This document shows, piece after piece, positions 23,739 to 32,242 of a stretch of DNA of 64,000 nt (position 1 is the first letter of the stretch; each line of letters begins with the position of its first letter). A program made the position numbers and the translations under genes. The stretch is from Streptomyces poonensis (GTDB lineage: Bacteria > Actinomycetota > Actinomycetes > Streptomycetales > Streptomycetaceae). Location: contig NZ_BMVW01000019.1 of the NCBI RefSeq assembly GCF_014650915.1, positions 111,465-175,464 on the forward strand, written 5' to 3'. Under the pieces are notes generated by a model. The model was not told the origin of the DNA. It saw nothing but the letters and a program-made list of their open reading frames with translations, and did not search any database.

Positions 23739-26300
23739 ATGGCACGCGGCAAGCTCCGGATCTACCTCGGCGCGGCACCCGGCGTCGGCAAGACCTACGC
23801 GATGCTGTCCGAGGCGCACCGCCGTGTGGAGCGGGGCACCGACTGCGTGGTCGGATTCGTGGAACACCACGGCCGGCCGCGTACGGAGGTGCTGCTGCAC
23901 GGCCTGGAGCAGATCCCGCGCGCGGAGCTGCAGCACCGGGGCGGCACCTTCACCGAGATGGACGTCGACGCCGTCCTGCGCCGCGCCCCCGCCGTGGCCC
24001 TGGTGGACGAGCTAGCGCACACCAACGTCCCCGGCTCCCGCAACGCCAAGCGCTGGCAGGACGTGGAGGAACTGCTCGCCGCCGGGATCGACGTGATCTC
24101 CAGCGTCAACATCCAGCACCTGGAGTCCCTCGGTGACGTGGTGAAGTCGATAACGGGGGTACGGCAGCGGGAGACCGTCCCGGACGAGGTGGTGCGGCGG
24201 GCCGACCAGATCGAGCTGGTCGACATGTCGCCGGAAGCGCTGCGCCGGCGCATGGCGCACGGCAACGTCTACCAGCCCGACAAGGTCGACGCGGCCCTGT
24301 CCAACTACTTCCGCCCCGGCAACCTCACCGCGCTGCGCGAGCTGGCGCTGCTGTGGGTGGCCGACCGGGTCGACGAGTACCTGAACGAGTACCGCAGCCG
24401 GCACCAGGTGTCGAAGATCTGGGGCTCGCGGGAACGGATCGTGGTCGGGCTGACCGGCGGGCCGGAGGGAAGGACCCTGATACGGCGGGCCGCACGGCTG
24501 GCGGAGAAGGGCGCCGGCGGCGAGGTCCTTGCCGTGTACATCGCCCGCAGCGACGGGCTGACCTCGGCCTCGCCCAAGGAACTGGCCGTCCAGCGCACCC
24601 TGGTCGAGAACCTCGGCGGCACCTTCCACCATGTGGTCGGCGACGACATACCGGCCGCGCTGCTCGACTTCGCGCGCGGCGCCAACGCCACCCAGATCGT
24701 CCTCGGCTCCTCGCGCCGCAAGGCCTGGCAGTACGTGTTCGGGCCGGGCGTCGGCGCCACGGTCGCCCGCGAGTCCGGGCCCGACCTCGACGTCCACATC
24801 GTCACCCACGACGAGGTCGCGAAGGGACGCGGACTGCCCGTCGCCCGGGGCGCACGGCTCGGCCGGGCCCGCATCGTCTCGGGCTGGCTCGTCGGGGTGC
24901 TGGGCCCGGTGCTGCTCGCGCTGCTGCTGAACACGGTCGACCTGGGCCTCGCCAACGACATGCTGCTGTTCCTGGCGCTGACCGTGGCGGCGGCCCTGCT
25001 CGGCGGACTCCTGCCGGCCCTCGCCTCGGCGGCGCTCGGCACCTTCCTGCTGAACTACTACTACACGCCGCCCCTGCACCGGATCACCATCGCCGACCCC
25101 AAGAACATCGTCGCCCTCGCGATCTTCGTGGGTGTCGCGGTGTCGGTCGCCTCGGTGGTGGACCTGGCGGCCCGGCGTACCCACCAGGCCGCCCGGCTGC
25201 GGGCCGAGGCGGAGATCCTCTCCTTCCTCGCGGGCAGCGTGCTGCGCGGCGAAAGCAGCCTGGAAGCGCTGCTGGAGCGGGTGCGCGAGACCTTCGGCAT
25301 GGACTCGGTGGCCCTGCTGGAACGGACGGGCGACCACGACCCGTGGACCTGCGCGGGCCGGGCGGGCACCGGGCTGTCGCCGGCGCGGCCCGAGGACGCG
25401 GACGTGGACGTACCGGTCGGCGACCACATGGCGCTCGCCCTGTCCGGGCGCGTGCTGCCCGCGTCCGACCGCCGGGTGCTGGGCGCGTTCGCCGCCCAGG
25501 CCGCCGTCGTCCTGGACCGGCAGCGCCTCGAGCAGGAGGCAGAGCGGGCCCGCGCGCTCGACGAGGGCAACCGCATCCGCACCGCCCTGCTCGCCGCGGT
25601 CAGCCACGACCTGCGCACCCCGCTGGCCGCGATCAAGGCAGCGGTGTCCTCGCTGCGCGCCGAGGACGTCTCCTGGTCGGAGGAGGACCAGGCCGAACTG
25701 CTGGAGGCCATCGAGGACGGCGCCGACCGGCTCGACCACCTCGTGGGCAACCTCCTGGACATGTCCCGGCTCCAGACCGGCACGGTCACCCCGCTGATCC
25801 GCGCGACCGATCTCGACGAGGTGGTGCCGATGGCGCTCGGCGGCGTCCCCGAGGACAGCGTGCGCCTGGACGTCCCCGAGAGCCTGCCCATGGTCGCCGT
25901 GGACGCGGGGCTGCTGGAGCGGGCGGTCGCCAACGTCGTCGAGAACGCCGTCAAGTACAGCCCCGCCGGGCGGCGCGTGCTGGTGGCCGCGAGCGCCCAC
26001 GCCGGGCGCGTGGAACTGCGCGTGGTCGACCGCGGCCCCGGCGTCCCCGACGAGGCCAAGGGCCGTATCTTCGCGCCCTTCCAGCGCCACGGCGACGCCC
26101 CGCGCGGCGCGGGTGTCGGCCTCGGCCTCGCGGTGGCGCGCGGCTTCGCCGAGGCGATGGGCGGCACCCTCAACGCCGAGGACACCCCCGGCGGCGGCCT
26201 CACCATGGTGCTCACCCTCCGCGCGGAGGGCGGCTCCGGCACCGACCCCCGACCCGCAGACCCCGCAGAAGAAGAACCGGAAAGGCAGGCAGCCCCATGA
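23739..26300 (+). CDS. kdpD: Sensor histidine kinase KdpD
   Basis: Membrane kinase that senses low K+ or turgor and phosphorylates KdpE. The 853-residue protein has the full KdpD order: N-terminal KdpD domain with P-loop GAAPGVGKT (11-19) and DELAHTN, a universal stress protein domain (about 230-355), four membrane helices (about 380-475), a GAF-like domain (about 490-600), HisKA with His623 in AAVSHDLRTPLAAIK, and HATPase (NAVKYS, GVGLGLAVARG). The ATG at 23739 is chosen; an in-frame ATG at 23709 would add ten residues. It overlaps kdpE by ATGA. No kdpFABC pump genes are present nearby. Confidence 0.94.
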   Translation: MARGKLRIYLGAAPGVGKTYAMLSEAHRRVERGTDCVVGFVEHHGRPRTEVLLHGLEQIPRAELQHRGGTFTEMDVDAVLRRAPAVALVDELAHTNVPGSRNAKRWQDVEELLAAGIDVISSVNIQHLESLGDVVKSITGVRQRETVPDEVVRRADQIELVDMSPEALRRRMAHGNVYQPDKVDAALSNYFRPGNLTALRELALLWVADRVDEYLNEYRSRHQVSKIWGSRERIVVGLTGGPEGRTLIRRAARLAEKGAGGEVLAVYIARSDGLTSASPKELAVQRTLVENLGGTFHHVVGDDIPAALLDFARGANATQIVLGSSRRKAWQYVFGPGVGATVARESGPDLDVHIVTHDEVAKGRGLPVARGARLGRARIVSGWLVGVLGPVLLALLLNTVDLGLANDMLLFLALTVAAALLGGLLPALASAALGTFLLNYYYTPPLHRITIADPKNIVALAIFVGVAVSVASVVDLAARRTHQAARLRAEAEILSFLAGSVLRGESSLEALLERVRETFGMDSVALLERTGDHDPWTCAGRAGTGLSPARPEDADVDVPVGDHMALALSGRVLPASDRRVLGAFAAQAAVVLDRQRLEQEAERARALDEGNRIRTALLAAVSHDLRTPLAAIKAAVSSLRAEDVSWSEEDQAELLEAIEDGADRLDHLVGNLLDMSRLQTGTVTPLIRATDLDEVVPMALGGVPEDSVRLDVPESLPMVAVDAGLLERAVANVVENAVKYSPAGRRVLVAASAHAGRVELRVVDRGPGVPDEAKGRIFAPFQRHGDAPRGAGVGLGLAVARGFAEAMGGTLNAEDTPGGGLTMVLTLRAEGGSGTDPRPADPAEEEPERQAAP

Positions 26301-26977
26301 CCAGGGTGCTCGTGGTCGACGACGAGCCGCAGATCGTACGTGCCCTCGTGATCAACCTGAAGGCACGCGCGTACGAGGTCGACTCGGCGCCCGACGGCGC
26401 CACCGCGTTGCGGCTCGCCGCCGCCCGCCACCCCGACGTCGTCGTCCTCGACCTCGGGCTGCCCGACATGGACGGCGTCGAGGTGATCAGAGGGCTGCGC
26501 GGCTGGACCCGGGTGCCGATCCTCGTCCTGTCCGCCCGTCACTCCTCCGACGAGAAGGTCCAGGCCCTCGACGCGGGCGCCGACGACTACGTCACCAAGC
26601 CCTTCGGCATGGACGAGCTGCTCGCCCGGCTCCGCGCCGCGGTGCGCCGGGCGGAGCCCGCCGGGGGCGGCGAGGACGATGTGGTGGAGACCGAGGGCTT
26701 CACCGTCGACCTCGCCGCGAAGAAGGTCAACCGGGGCGGCAGGGATGTACGGCTCACCCCCACGGAGTGGCATCTGCTGGAGGTCCTGGTGCGCAACACC
26801 GGCCGCCTGGTCAGCCAGAAGCAGCTGCTCCAGGAGGTGTGGGGGCCGTCGTACGGGACGGAGACCAACTATCTGCGGGTCTACATGGCCCAGCTGCGCC
26901 GGAAGCTGGAGAGCGATCCGTCGCACCCGAGGCACTTCATCACCGAACCCGGCATGGGGTACCGGTTCGAGAAGTAG
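26297..26977 (+). CDS. kdpE: Response regulator KdpE
   Basis: OmpR-type response regulator, 226 residues, partner of KdpD. The receiver domain carries DDE (8-10), phospho-acceptor Asp52 in VVVLDLGLPD, Ser/Thr in VLSARHSS and Lys in YVTKPFGM. The winged-helix domain (about 128-226) ends FITEPGMGYRFEK. Translation is coupled to kdpD by a four-base overlap. Its target promoters are not in the window, although the potassium-related trkA and permease genes follow within 4 kb. Confidence 0.94.
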   Translation: MTRVLVVDDEPQIVRALVINLKARAYEVDSAPDGATALRLAAARHPDVVVLDLGLPDMDGVEVIRGLRGWTRVPILVLSARHSSDEKVQALDAGADDYVTKPFGMDELLARLRAAVRRAEPAGGGEDDVVETEGFTVDLAAKKVNRGGRDVRLTPTEWHLLEVLVRNTGRLVSQKQLLQEVWGPSYGTETNYLRVYMAQLRRKLESDPSHPRHFITEPGMGYRFEK

Positions 26978-27078
26978 CGAGGATCACTCGTCCATGCGTA
27001 CGAGGAGCCCTGCTCGGGCGAGCGCGGCCCAGCGCACTCGCTCAACCGGTGTCGGCGACCCCCCGGTACGCTTTCGGT

Positions 27079-27477
27079 ATGAGTCCTGTTCCTCGTCCCG
27101 AAAAGCCGGCGGGCCGGTTCCGTCGCATGCTCGACCGGCTCTCGTCCTCCCAGGAGGACCTGGAGTCGGAGGAACTGCGGGAGGACGCGGAGACGGCGGG
27201 ATGCACCCGTATCGGTGACTGCCGGGACCGTGAGATCGTGACGGTCACCGGCACCCTGCGCACGGTCACGCTCCGCCCGCGGGCCGGAGTCCCGGCGCTG
27301 GAGGCCGAGCTCTTCGACGGTACGGCCGCCCTCGACGTGGTGTGGCTCGGCAGGCGCTCCATCGTCGGTATAGAACCGGGACGCAAGCTGATCGCCTCCG
27401 GCCGGATCTCGATGAGCCGGGGCCGTAGGGTGCTGTTCAATCCGAAGTACGAACTCAGACCGCTCGGACGGGAGTAG
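27079..27477 (+). CDS. OB-fold nucleic-acid-binding protein
   Basis: A 132-residue protein. The N-terminal 50 residues are charged and helical (RFRRMLDRLSSSQEDLESEELRED). An OB fold follows (about 55-130): DREIVTVTGTLRTVTLRP, LEAELFDGTAALDVVWLGRR, GRKLIASGRISMSRGRRVLFNPKYEL. Such proteins are common beside DUF3159 and trkA genes in actinobacteria; the ligand, presumably DNA or RNA, is unknown. It starts with ATG at 27079 and ends three bases before the DUF3159 GTG, so the two are one operon. Confidence 0.85.
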   Translation: MSPVPRPEKPAGRFRRMLDRLSSSQEDLESEELREDAETAGCTRIGDCRDREIVTVTGTLRTVTLRPRAGVPALEAELFDGTAALDVVWLGRRSIVGIEPGRKLIASGRISMSRGRRVLFNPKYELRPLGRE

Positions 27478-27480
27478 CCC

Positions 27481-28233
27481 GTGACGTCCCTCGACAAGCC
27501 GACCGAAGCCGCAGCCGAGGAGCAGCAGGACCGGCACGACGCCAAGGCGGTGACGGAGGCCGCGCTGTTCGAGGCGTTCGGCGGCGTCCGCGGCATGGTC
27601 GAGACCGTGCTGCCCGGCCTGCTCTTCGTCACGATCTACACGATCAACAAGGATCTGCACGCGTCGGCCATCGCGGCCCTCGCCGTGTCGCTGGTCATGG
27701 TCGCGGTGCGCCTCGCGATGAAGGACACCGTCAAGCACGCCTTCAGCGGTGTCTTCGGCGTCGCCTTCGGTGTGGTCTTCGCGATGATGACCGGCAACGC
27801 CAAGGACTTCTATCTGCCGGGCATGCTGTACACGCTCGGCCTCGCCCTCGCGTACATCATCACGACGCTCGCCGGTGTGCCGCTGCTTGGCCTGATCCTC
27901 GGCCCGGTCTTCAAGGAGAACCTCTCCTGGCGCACCCGCAACCCCGGCCGCAAGAAGGCGTACGCGAAGGCCAGCTACGCCTGGGGCCTGATCCTGCTCG
28001 CCAAGTGCGCGATCCTCTTCCCGCTGTACTGGTGGGCCGACACCACCCAGCTCGGCTGGGTCCTCGTCGCGCTGAAGATCCCGCCCTTCCTGCTGGCGGT
28101 CTGGCTGACCTGGGTGTTCCTGGCGAAGGCGCCCGCGCCGATCGACGTCTTCGCCGAGATGGAGGCGGAGGAGCGCGCGGAGAAGGAGCGCGAGCGCGCG
28201 GAGAGGGAGCGCCGGGCCGCGGAGCAGCCGTAA
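27481..28233 (+). CDS. DUF3159 family membrane protein
   Basis: A 250-residue integral membrane protein with five or six helices between about residues 35 and 215 (TVLPGLLFVTIYTINKDL, ALAVSLVMVAVRLAM, GVFGVAFGVVFAMMTGN, YTLGLALAYIITTLAGVPLLGLIL, WGLILLAKCAILFPLYWW) and an acidic, coiled C-terminal tail rich in Glu/Arg. Transport function is possible but unproven. Its neighbours, two TrkA proteins and a KimA-like permease, suggest a link to ion homeostasis. The start is GTG, three bases after the OB-fold gene; a very strong terminator follows. Confidence 0.85.
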   Translation: MTSLDKPTEAAAEEQQDRHDAKAVTEAALFEAFGGVRGMVETVLPGLLFVTIYTINKDLHASAIAALAVSLVMVAVRLAMKDTVKHAFSGVFGVAFGVVFAMMTGNAKDFYLPGMLYTLGLALAYIITTLAGVPLLGLILGPVFKENLSWRTRNPGRKKAYAKASYAWGLILLAKCAILFPLYWWADTTQLGWVLVALKIPPFLLAVWLTWVFLAKAPAPIDVFAEMEAEERAEKERERAERERRAAEQP

Positions 28234-28245
28234 GCGAGAAGCGGA

Positions 28246-28296
28246 GTACGTGAGTGGGGGCGCCCCGGTTCGACCGGGGCGCCCCCACTCACGTAC
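28246..28296. terminator. Very strong bidirectional terminator
   Basis: A perfect 23-bp stem (28246-28268 with 28274-28296) closed by the loop TTCGA. It lies between the convergent DUF3159 and trkA genes, 13 bp from each stop. It is the longest perfect hairpin I found in the window. Confidence 0.9.
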
Positions 28297-28308
28297 AACG
28301 GGCGCGGC

Positions 28309-28986
28309 TCAGCCGACCGCGTCCTCGCGCCGCACCGACAGCAGGTCCTCCAGCTGCTCCTCGCGCGCCTGGGCCGCCACGAAGAGGAGCTCGTCGCCCG
28401 CCTCCAGGGAGTCCTCCTGGGAGGGGGTGAGCACCCGGGTGCCGCGGATGATGGTGACCAGGGAGGTGTCCTCGGGCCACTCCACGTCGCCGACCTGGGT
28501 GCCGGCCAGGGCCGACTCCTCCGGCAGGGTCAGCTCGACGAGGTTGGCGTCGCCGTGGCTGAAGCGGAGCAGCCGGACCAGGTCGCCGACGCTCACCGCC
28601 TCCTCGACCAGGGCCGACATCAGACGCGGGGTGGAGACGGCCACGTCCACGCCCCAGGCCTCGTTGAACAGCCACTCGTTCTTGGGGTTGTTGACGCGGG
28701 CGACGACGCGCGGAACGCCGTACTCCGTCTTGGCCAGCAGGGACACGACCAGGTTGACCTTGTCGTCGCCCGTGGCGGCGATCACGACGTTGCAGCGCTG
28801 GAGCGCCGCCTCGTCGAGGGAGGTGATCTCACAGGCGTCGGCGAGCAGCCACTCCGCCTGCGGGACGCGTTCGACCGAGATGGCCGTCGGCGCCTTGTCG
28901 ACGAGCAGGACCTCGTGGCCGTTCTCCAGCAGCTCGCCCGCGATCGAGCGGCCGACCGCCCCGGCTCCGGCAATGGCGACCCTCAT
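28309..28986 (-). CDS. TrkA-type K+ channel/transporter regulatory protein (RCK), second copy
   Basis: A cytoplasmic 225-residue regulator of potassium uptake. The N-terminal RCK_N Rossmann domain has MRVAIAGAGAVGRSIAGELL with the GxGxxG nucleotide loop and the acidic VLLVDK strand. The C-terminal RCK_C domain (about 140-215) ends VLTPSQEDSLEAGDELLFVA. RCK_C domains bind c-di-AMP in many actinobacteria. The start overlaps the stop of the upstream trkA by one base. No trkH or ktrB pore gene is in the window. Confidence 0.9.
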   Translation of the reverse strand: MRVAIAGAGAVGRSIAGELLENGHEVLLVDKAPTAISVERVPQAEWLLADACEITSLDEAALQRCNVVIAATGDDKVNLVVSLLAKTEYGVPRVVARVNNPKNEWLFNEAWGVDVAVSTPRLMSALVEEAVSVGDLVRLLRFSHGDANLVELTLPEESALAGTQVGDVEWPEDTSLVTIIRGTRVLTPSQEDSLEAGDELLFVAAQAREEQLEDLLSVRREDAVG

Positions 28987-29657
28987 CAGTGACCGCCCTC
29001 CTCGGAAGGACCCTCGGCGAAGGCCGCCTCGACCTTCTCGATGTCGTCCGTGCGCATCATCACGTGCACCAGGTCACCCTCCTGCAGCACCGTCTGCGAG
29101 GTGGGCAGGATGGCCTCGCCCAGCCGGGTCAGGAACGCGACCCGGATGCCGGTCTCCTCCTGCAGCTTGCTGATCTTGTGGCCCACCCAGGCCGGGGACG
29201 CGTGCACCTCGGCGAGCTGCACCCCTCCGGTGGGGTCGCGCCACAGCGGCTCGGCCCCCGAGGGCAGCAGCCGGCGCAGCATCTGGTCGGCGGTCCAGCG
29301 GACGGTGGCGACCGTCGGGATGCCGAGGCGCTGGTAGACCTCGGCACGGCGGGGGTCGTAGATCCGCGCCGCCACGTTCTCGATGCCGAACATCTCGCGG
29401 GCCACGCGGGCGGCGATGATGTTGGAGTTGTCACCGCTGGAGACCGCGGCGAACGCGCCCGCCTCCTCGATGCCCGCCTCGCGCAGGGTGTCCTGGTCGA
29501 AACCGATGCCGGTGACACGACGGCCGCCGAACCCGGAGCCCAGTCGTCGGAAGGCGGTGGGGTCCTGGTCGATCACGGCGACCGTGTGCCCCTGTTGCTC
29601 CAGGGTCTGGGCAAGAGCGGAGCCCACTCTTCCGCAGCCCATGATGACGATGTGCAC
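28986..29657 (-). CDS. TrkA-type K+ channel/transporter regulatory protein (RCK), first copy
   Basis: A 223-residue RCK protein paralogous to the next gene. The Rossmann domain begins VHIVIMGCGRVGSALAQTLEQQGH, with VAVIDQD at the end of beta-2. The RCK_C domain lies at about 140-215 (GVQLAEVHASPAWVGHKISK). The GTG at 29657 has GGAAGGACG on the minus strand just upstream; codons further up to 29714 are not family-like. The two subunits may form a hetero-octameric gating ring for a transporter, possibly the divergent permease or one elsewhere. Confidence 0.9.
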   Translation of the reverse strand: MHIVIMGCGRVGSALAQTLEQQGHTVAVIDQDPTAFRRLGSGFGGRRVTGIGFDQDTLREAGIEEAGAFAAVSSGDNSNIIAARVAREMFGIENVAARIYDPRRAEVYQRLGIPTVATVRWTADQMLRRLLPSGAEPLWRDPTGGVQLAEVHASPAWVGHKISKLQEETGIRVAFLTRLGEAILPTSQTVLQEGDLVHVMMRTDDIEKVEAAFAEGPSEEGGH

Positions 29658-29788
29658 GACCGTCCTTCCGGTGTCAATGGTCACGGCTCGGCCGTGACGT
29701 CGAAACGCAGACAACAGGGTCTCAGACCGACGCCCAAGCTACACACGCGCGGTCGGCCCGGGGCACCCCCGTGCACAAAGCCCGCCGG

Positions 29789-29887
29789 TCAGCGGCGGCT
29801 GATGCTGCGGACGCTGAGCAGGGTCAGGACGCCGAGTCCGACGAGTGCGGCGGCGGCGCCGATGAGTTCCGCGGTGGCGTGCGTCAT
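29789..29887 (-). CDS. Very small single-TM membrane protein, 32 residues
   Basis: The frame gives MTHATAELIGAAAALVGLGV and then LTLLSVRSISRR: one membrane helix with a basic C-terminal end. The ATG is preceded on the minus strand by CTGGAGATTCC, a good ribosome-binding site. It lies upstream of the trkA pair on the same strand and next to the divergent KimA-like permease. I consider it a real small membrane protein, perhaps an accessory subunit like KdpF; no homology can be claimed. Confidence 0.62.
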   Translation of the reverse strand: MTHATAELIGAAAALVGLGVLTLLSVRSISRR

Positions 29888-29896
29888 GGAATCTCC

Positions 29897-29941
29897 AGGG
29901 GAAGGGAGGGGGGAGAGGGAGGGAAGAGGCGGAAGAAAAGG
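29897..29941. other. Polypurine tract with G-quadruplex potential
   Basis: The plus strand carries 33 consecutive purines (29897-29929), one C, then 11 more. It contains at least four G-runs of three or more separated by one to three bases. It sits immediately upstream of the 32-residue gene, in the divergent spacer before the KimA-like permease. Confidence 0.7.
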
Positions 29942-30126
29942 TTTCGCCATGCGCAAGGAAAGGTTTTGTCATATAGACACGTCCGTACGGTGCGCGACGG
30001 AATCCGCAGCTCGCCCGGTGCCCCAATTCACCCGGAGGGCAGACGGGTGCGCCGCAGCGCCCGGACGGCGAACCACGCCCGGGCGAGGGTGGGCGCTCCG
30101 CGCCCCGACGGCTTACGATCCTCTGC

Positions 30127-32175
30127 GTGTCCAAACTGACCGACGTGCCCAAACGGATCCTGATCGGGCGCGCACTGCGCAGTGACCGGCTCGGGGAGAC
30201 CCTGCTGCCGAAGCGCATCGCACTCCCCGTCTTCGCCTCCGACCCGCTCTCCTCCGTGGCCTACGCCCCGGGGGAGGTGTTGCTGGTCCTGTCCATCGCG
30301 GGCGTGTCGGCGTACAGCTTCAGCCCCTGGATCGCGGTCGCGGTCGTCGTGCTGATGTTCACCGTGGTGGCCTCCTACCGGCAGAACGTGCACGCCTACC
30401 CCAGCGGCGGCGGCGACTACGAGGTGGCGAACACCAACCTCGGCCCCCGGGCCGGCCTCACCGTCGCGAGCGCCCTGCTCGTGGACTACGTCCTGACCGT
30501 CGCCGTGTCGATCTCCTCCGGCGTGGAGAACCTCGGCTCGGCCATCCCCTTCGTCGTCGAGCACAAGGTGCTCTGCGCGGTCGGCATCATCGTGCTGCTC
30601 ACGCTGATGAACCTGCGCGGGGTGAAGGAGTCCGGGAAGCTCTTCGCGATCCCGACGTACGTGTTCGTCGTCGGCGTCTTCGCCATGATCGCCTGGGGTG
30701 CCTTCCGCGGTCTCGTCCTCGACGACACCATGCGCGCCCCGACCGCCGATCTGCACATCGAGCCCGAGCACCAGGGACTCGCCGGCTTCGCCCTGGTCTT
30801 CCTGCTGCTGCGGGCCTTCTCCTCCGGCTGTGCCGCGCTCACCGGCGTCGAGGCGATCTCCAACGGCGTGCCCGCCTTCCGCAAGCCCAAGTCGCGCAAC
30901 GCGGCGACGACGCTGGCGCTGATGGGCGGCCTCGCCGTCACCATGTTCTGCGGCATCATCGGCCTGGCCATGGCGACCGACGTCCGCATGGCCGAGAACC
31001 CCGCGCACGACCTGCTCCGCGACGGCGTCCCGGTCGGTGACGGCTATGTCCAGAACCCGGTGATCTCGCAGGTCGCGGCCGCGGTCTTCGGTGACGGCAC
31101 GTTCTTCTTCGTCGTCCTGGCCGCCGCCACCGCGCTGGTCCTGTTCCTCGCGGCCAACACCGCGTACAACGGCTTCCCGCTGCTCGGCTCGATCCTCGCC
31201 CAGGACCGCTATCTGCCGCGCCAGCTGCACACCCGCGGCGACCGGCTCGCCTTCTCCAACGGCATCGTGCTGCTCGCGGGCGCGGCCGTACTGCTGGTGT
31301 GGATCTACGGCGCCGACTCCACGCGCCTGATCCAGCTCTACATCGTGGGCGTCTTCGTCTCCTTCACCCTCAGCCAGACCGGCATGGTGCGGCACTGGAA
31401 CCGCCACCTGGCCGTCGAGAAGGACCCGGCCAAGCGGCGCCACATGGTCCGCTCCCGCGCCATCAACGCCTTCGGCGCCTTCTTCACGGCGCTGGTCCTG
31501 GTCGTCGTCCTCGTCACCAAGTTCACGCACGGCGCGTGGGTGGCCCTGCTCGGCATGGTGATCTTCTACGCGACGATGTCGGCGATCCGCCGGCACTACG
31601 ACCGGGTGGCCGACGAGATCGCGGCGCCGGAGGAGGCGGAGGACGACGTCGTACGGCCCTCGCGCGTGCACTCGGTGGTCCTGATCTCCAAGATCCACCG
31701 CCCCACCCTGCGCGCCCTGTCCTACGCCAAGCTGATGCGCTCGCACACCCTGGAGGCGCTCAGCGTCAACGTCGACCCGGCCGAGACCAAGGCGCTCCGG
31801 GAGGAGTGGAACCGGCGCGGCATCGACGTACCGCTGAAGGTCCTCGACTCGCCGTACCGCGAGATCACGCGGCCCGTCATCGAATACGTCAAGAGCCTGC
31901 GCCGGGAGTCCCCGCGCGACGTGGTGTCCGTGATCATCCCCGAGTATGTGGTCGGCCACTGGTACGAGCACCTGCTGCACAACCAGAGCGCGCTGCGCCT
32001 CAAGGGCCGGCTGCTGTTCACCCCGGGTGTGATGGTCACCTCGGTGCCGTACCAGCTGGAGTCCTCCGAGGCGGCGAAGCGCCGGGCGCGCAGGCGGCAG
32101 GAGTGGAGCGCACCGGGCGCGGTGCGGCGCGGTCCGGCTCCCCGCCGGGACAAGGAGTCCTCCTCGGCCCCGTAG
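30127..32175 (+). CDS. APC-superfamily permease, KimA/YdaO-like potassium transporter candidate
   Basis: A 682-residue membrane protein with about 12 helices (30-475) and a cytoplasmic C-terminal domain of about 170 residues. The N-terminus, LPKRIALPVFASDPLSSVAY and APGEVLLVLSIAG, is diagnostic for the KimA/YdaO branch. ALTGVEAISNGVPAFRKPKSRNA is a further family motif. The C-terminal domain (RVHSVVLISKIHRPTLRALSYA) is USP-like. Bacillus KimA imports K+ and is shut by c-di-AMP. Here the location beside trkA genes and kdpDE supports a potassium role, while amino-acid transport remains the generic alternative. GTG start; the RNA methyltransferase follows 67 bp later. Confidence 0.82.
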   Translation: MSKLTDVPKRILIGRALRSDRLGETLLPKRIALPVFASDPLSSVAYAPGEVLLVLSIAGVSAYSFSPWIAVAVVVLMFTVVASYRQNVHAYPSGGGDYEVANTNLGPRAGLTVASALLVDYVLTVAVSISSGVENLGSAIPFVVEHKVLCAVGIIVLLTLMNLRGVKESGKLFAIPTYVFVVGVFAMIAWGAFRGLVLDDTMRAPTADLHIEPEHQGLAGFALVFLLLRAFSSGCAALTGVEAISNGVPAFRKPKSRNAATTLALMGGLAVTMFCGIIGLAMATDVRMAENPAHDLLRDGVPVGDGYVQNPVISQVAAAVFGDGTFFFVVLAAATALVLFLAANTAYNGFPLLGSILAQDRYLPRQLHTRGDRLAFSNGIVLLAGAAVLLVWIYGADSTRLIQLYIVGVFVSFTLSQTGMVRHWNRHLAVEKDPAKRRHMVRSRAINAFGAFFTALVLVVVLVTKFTHGAWVALLGMVIFYATMSAIRRHYDRVADEIAAPEEAEDDVVRPSRVHSVVLISKIHRPTLRALSYAKLMRSHTLEALSVNVDPAETKALREEWNRRGIDVPLKVLDSPYREITRPVIEYVKSLRRESPRDVVSVIIPEYVVGHWYEHLLHNQSALRLKGRLLFTPGVMVTSVPYQLESSEAAKRRARRRQEWSAPGAVRRGPAPRRDKESSSAP

Positions 32176-32242
32176 ACTGGTGGGCTGTTGTCCGGCCGCT
32201 CGGCATCTCGCACCCCACGATCACCCCACGGAGTCACCCACC

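Noticed and set aside
24012..26090. A 692-codon minus-strand frame
   Set aside because: Shadow of kdpD; composition dominated by Gly, Gln, His and Val with no recognisable domain.
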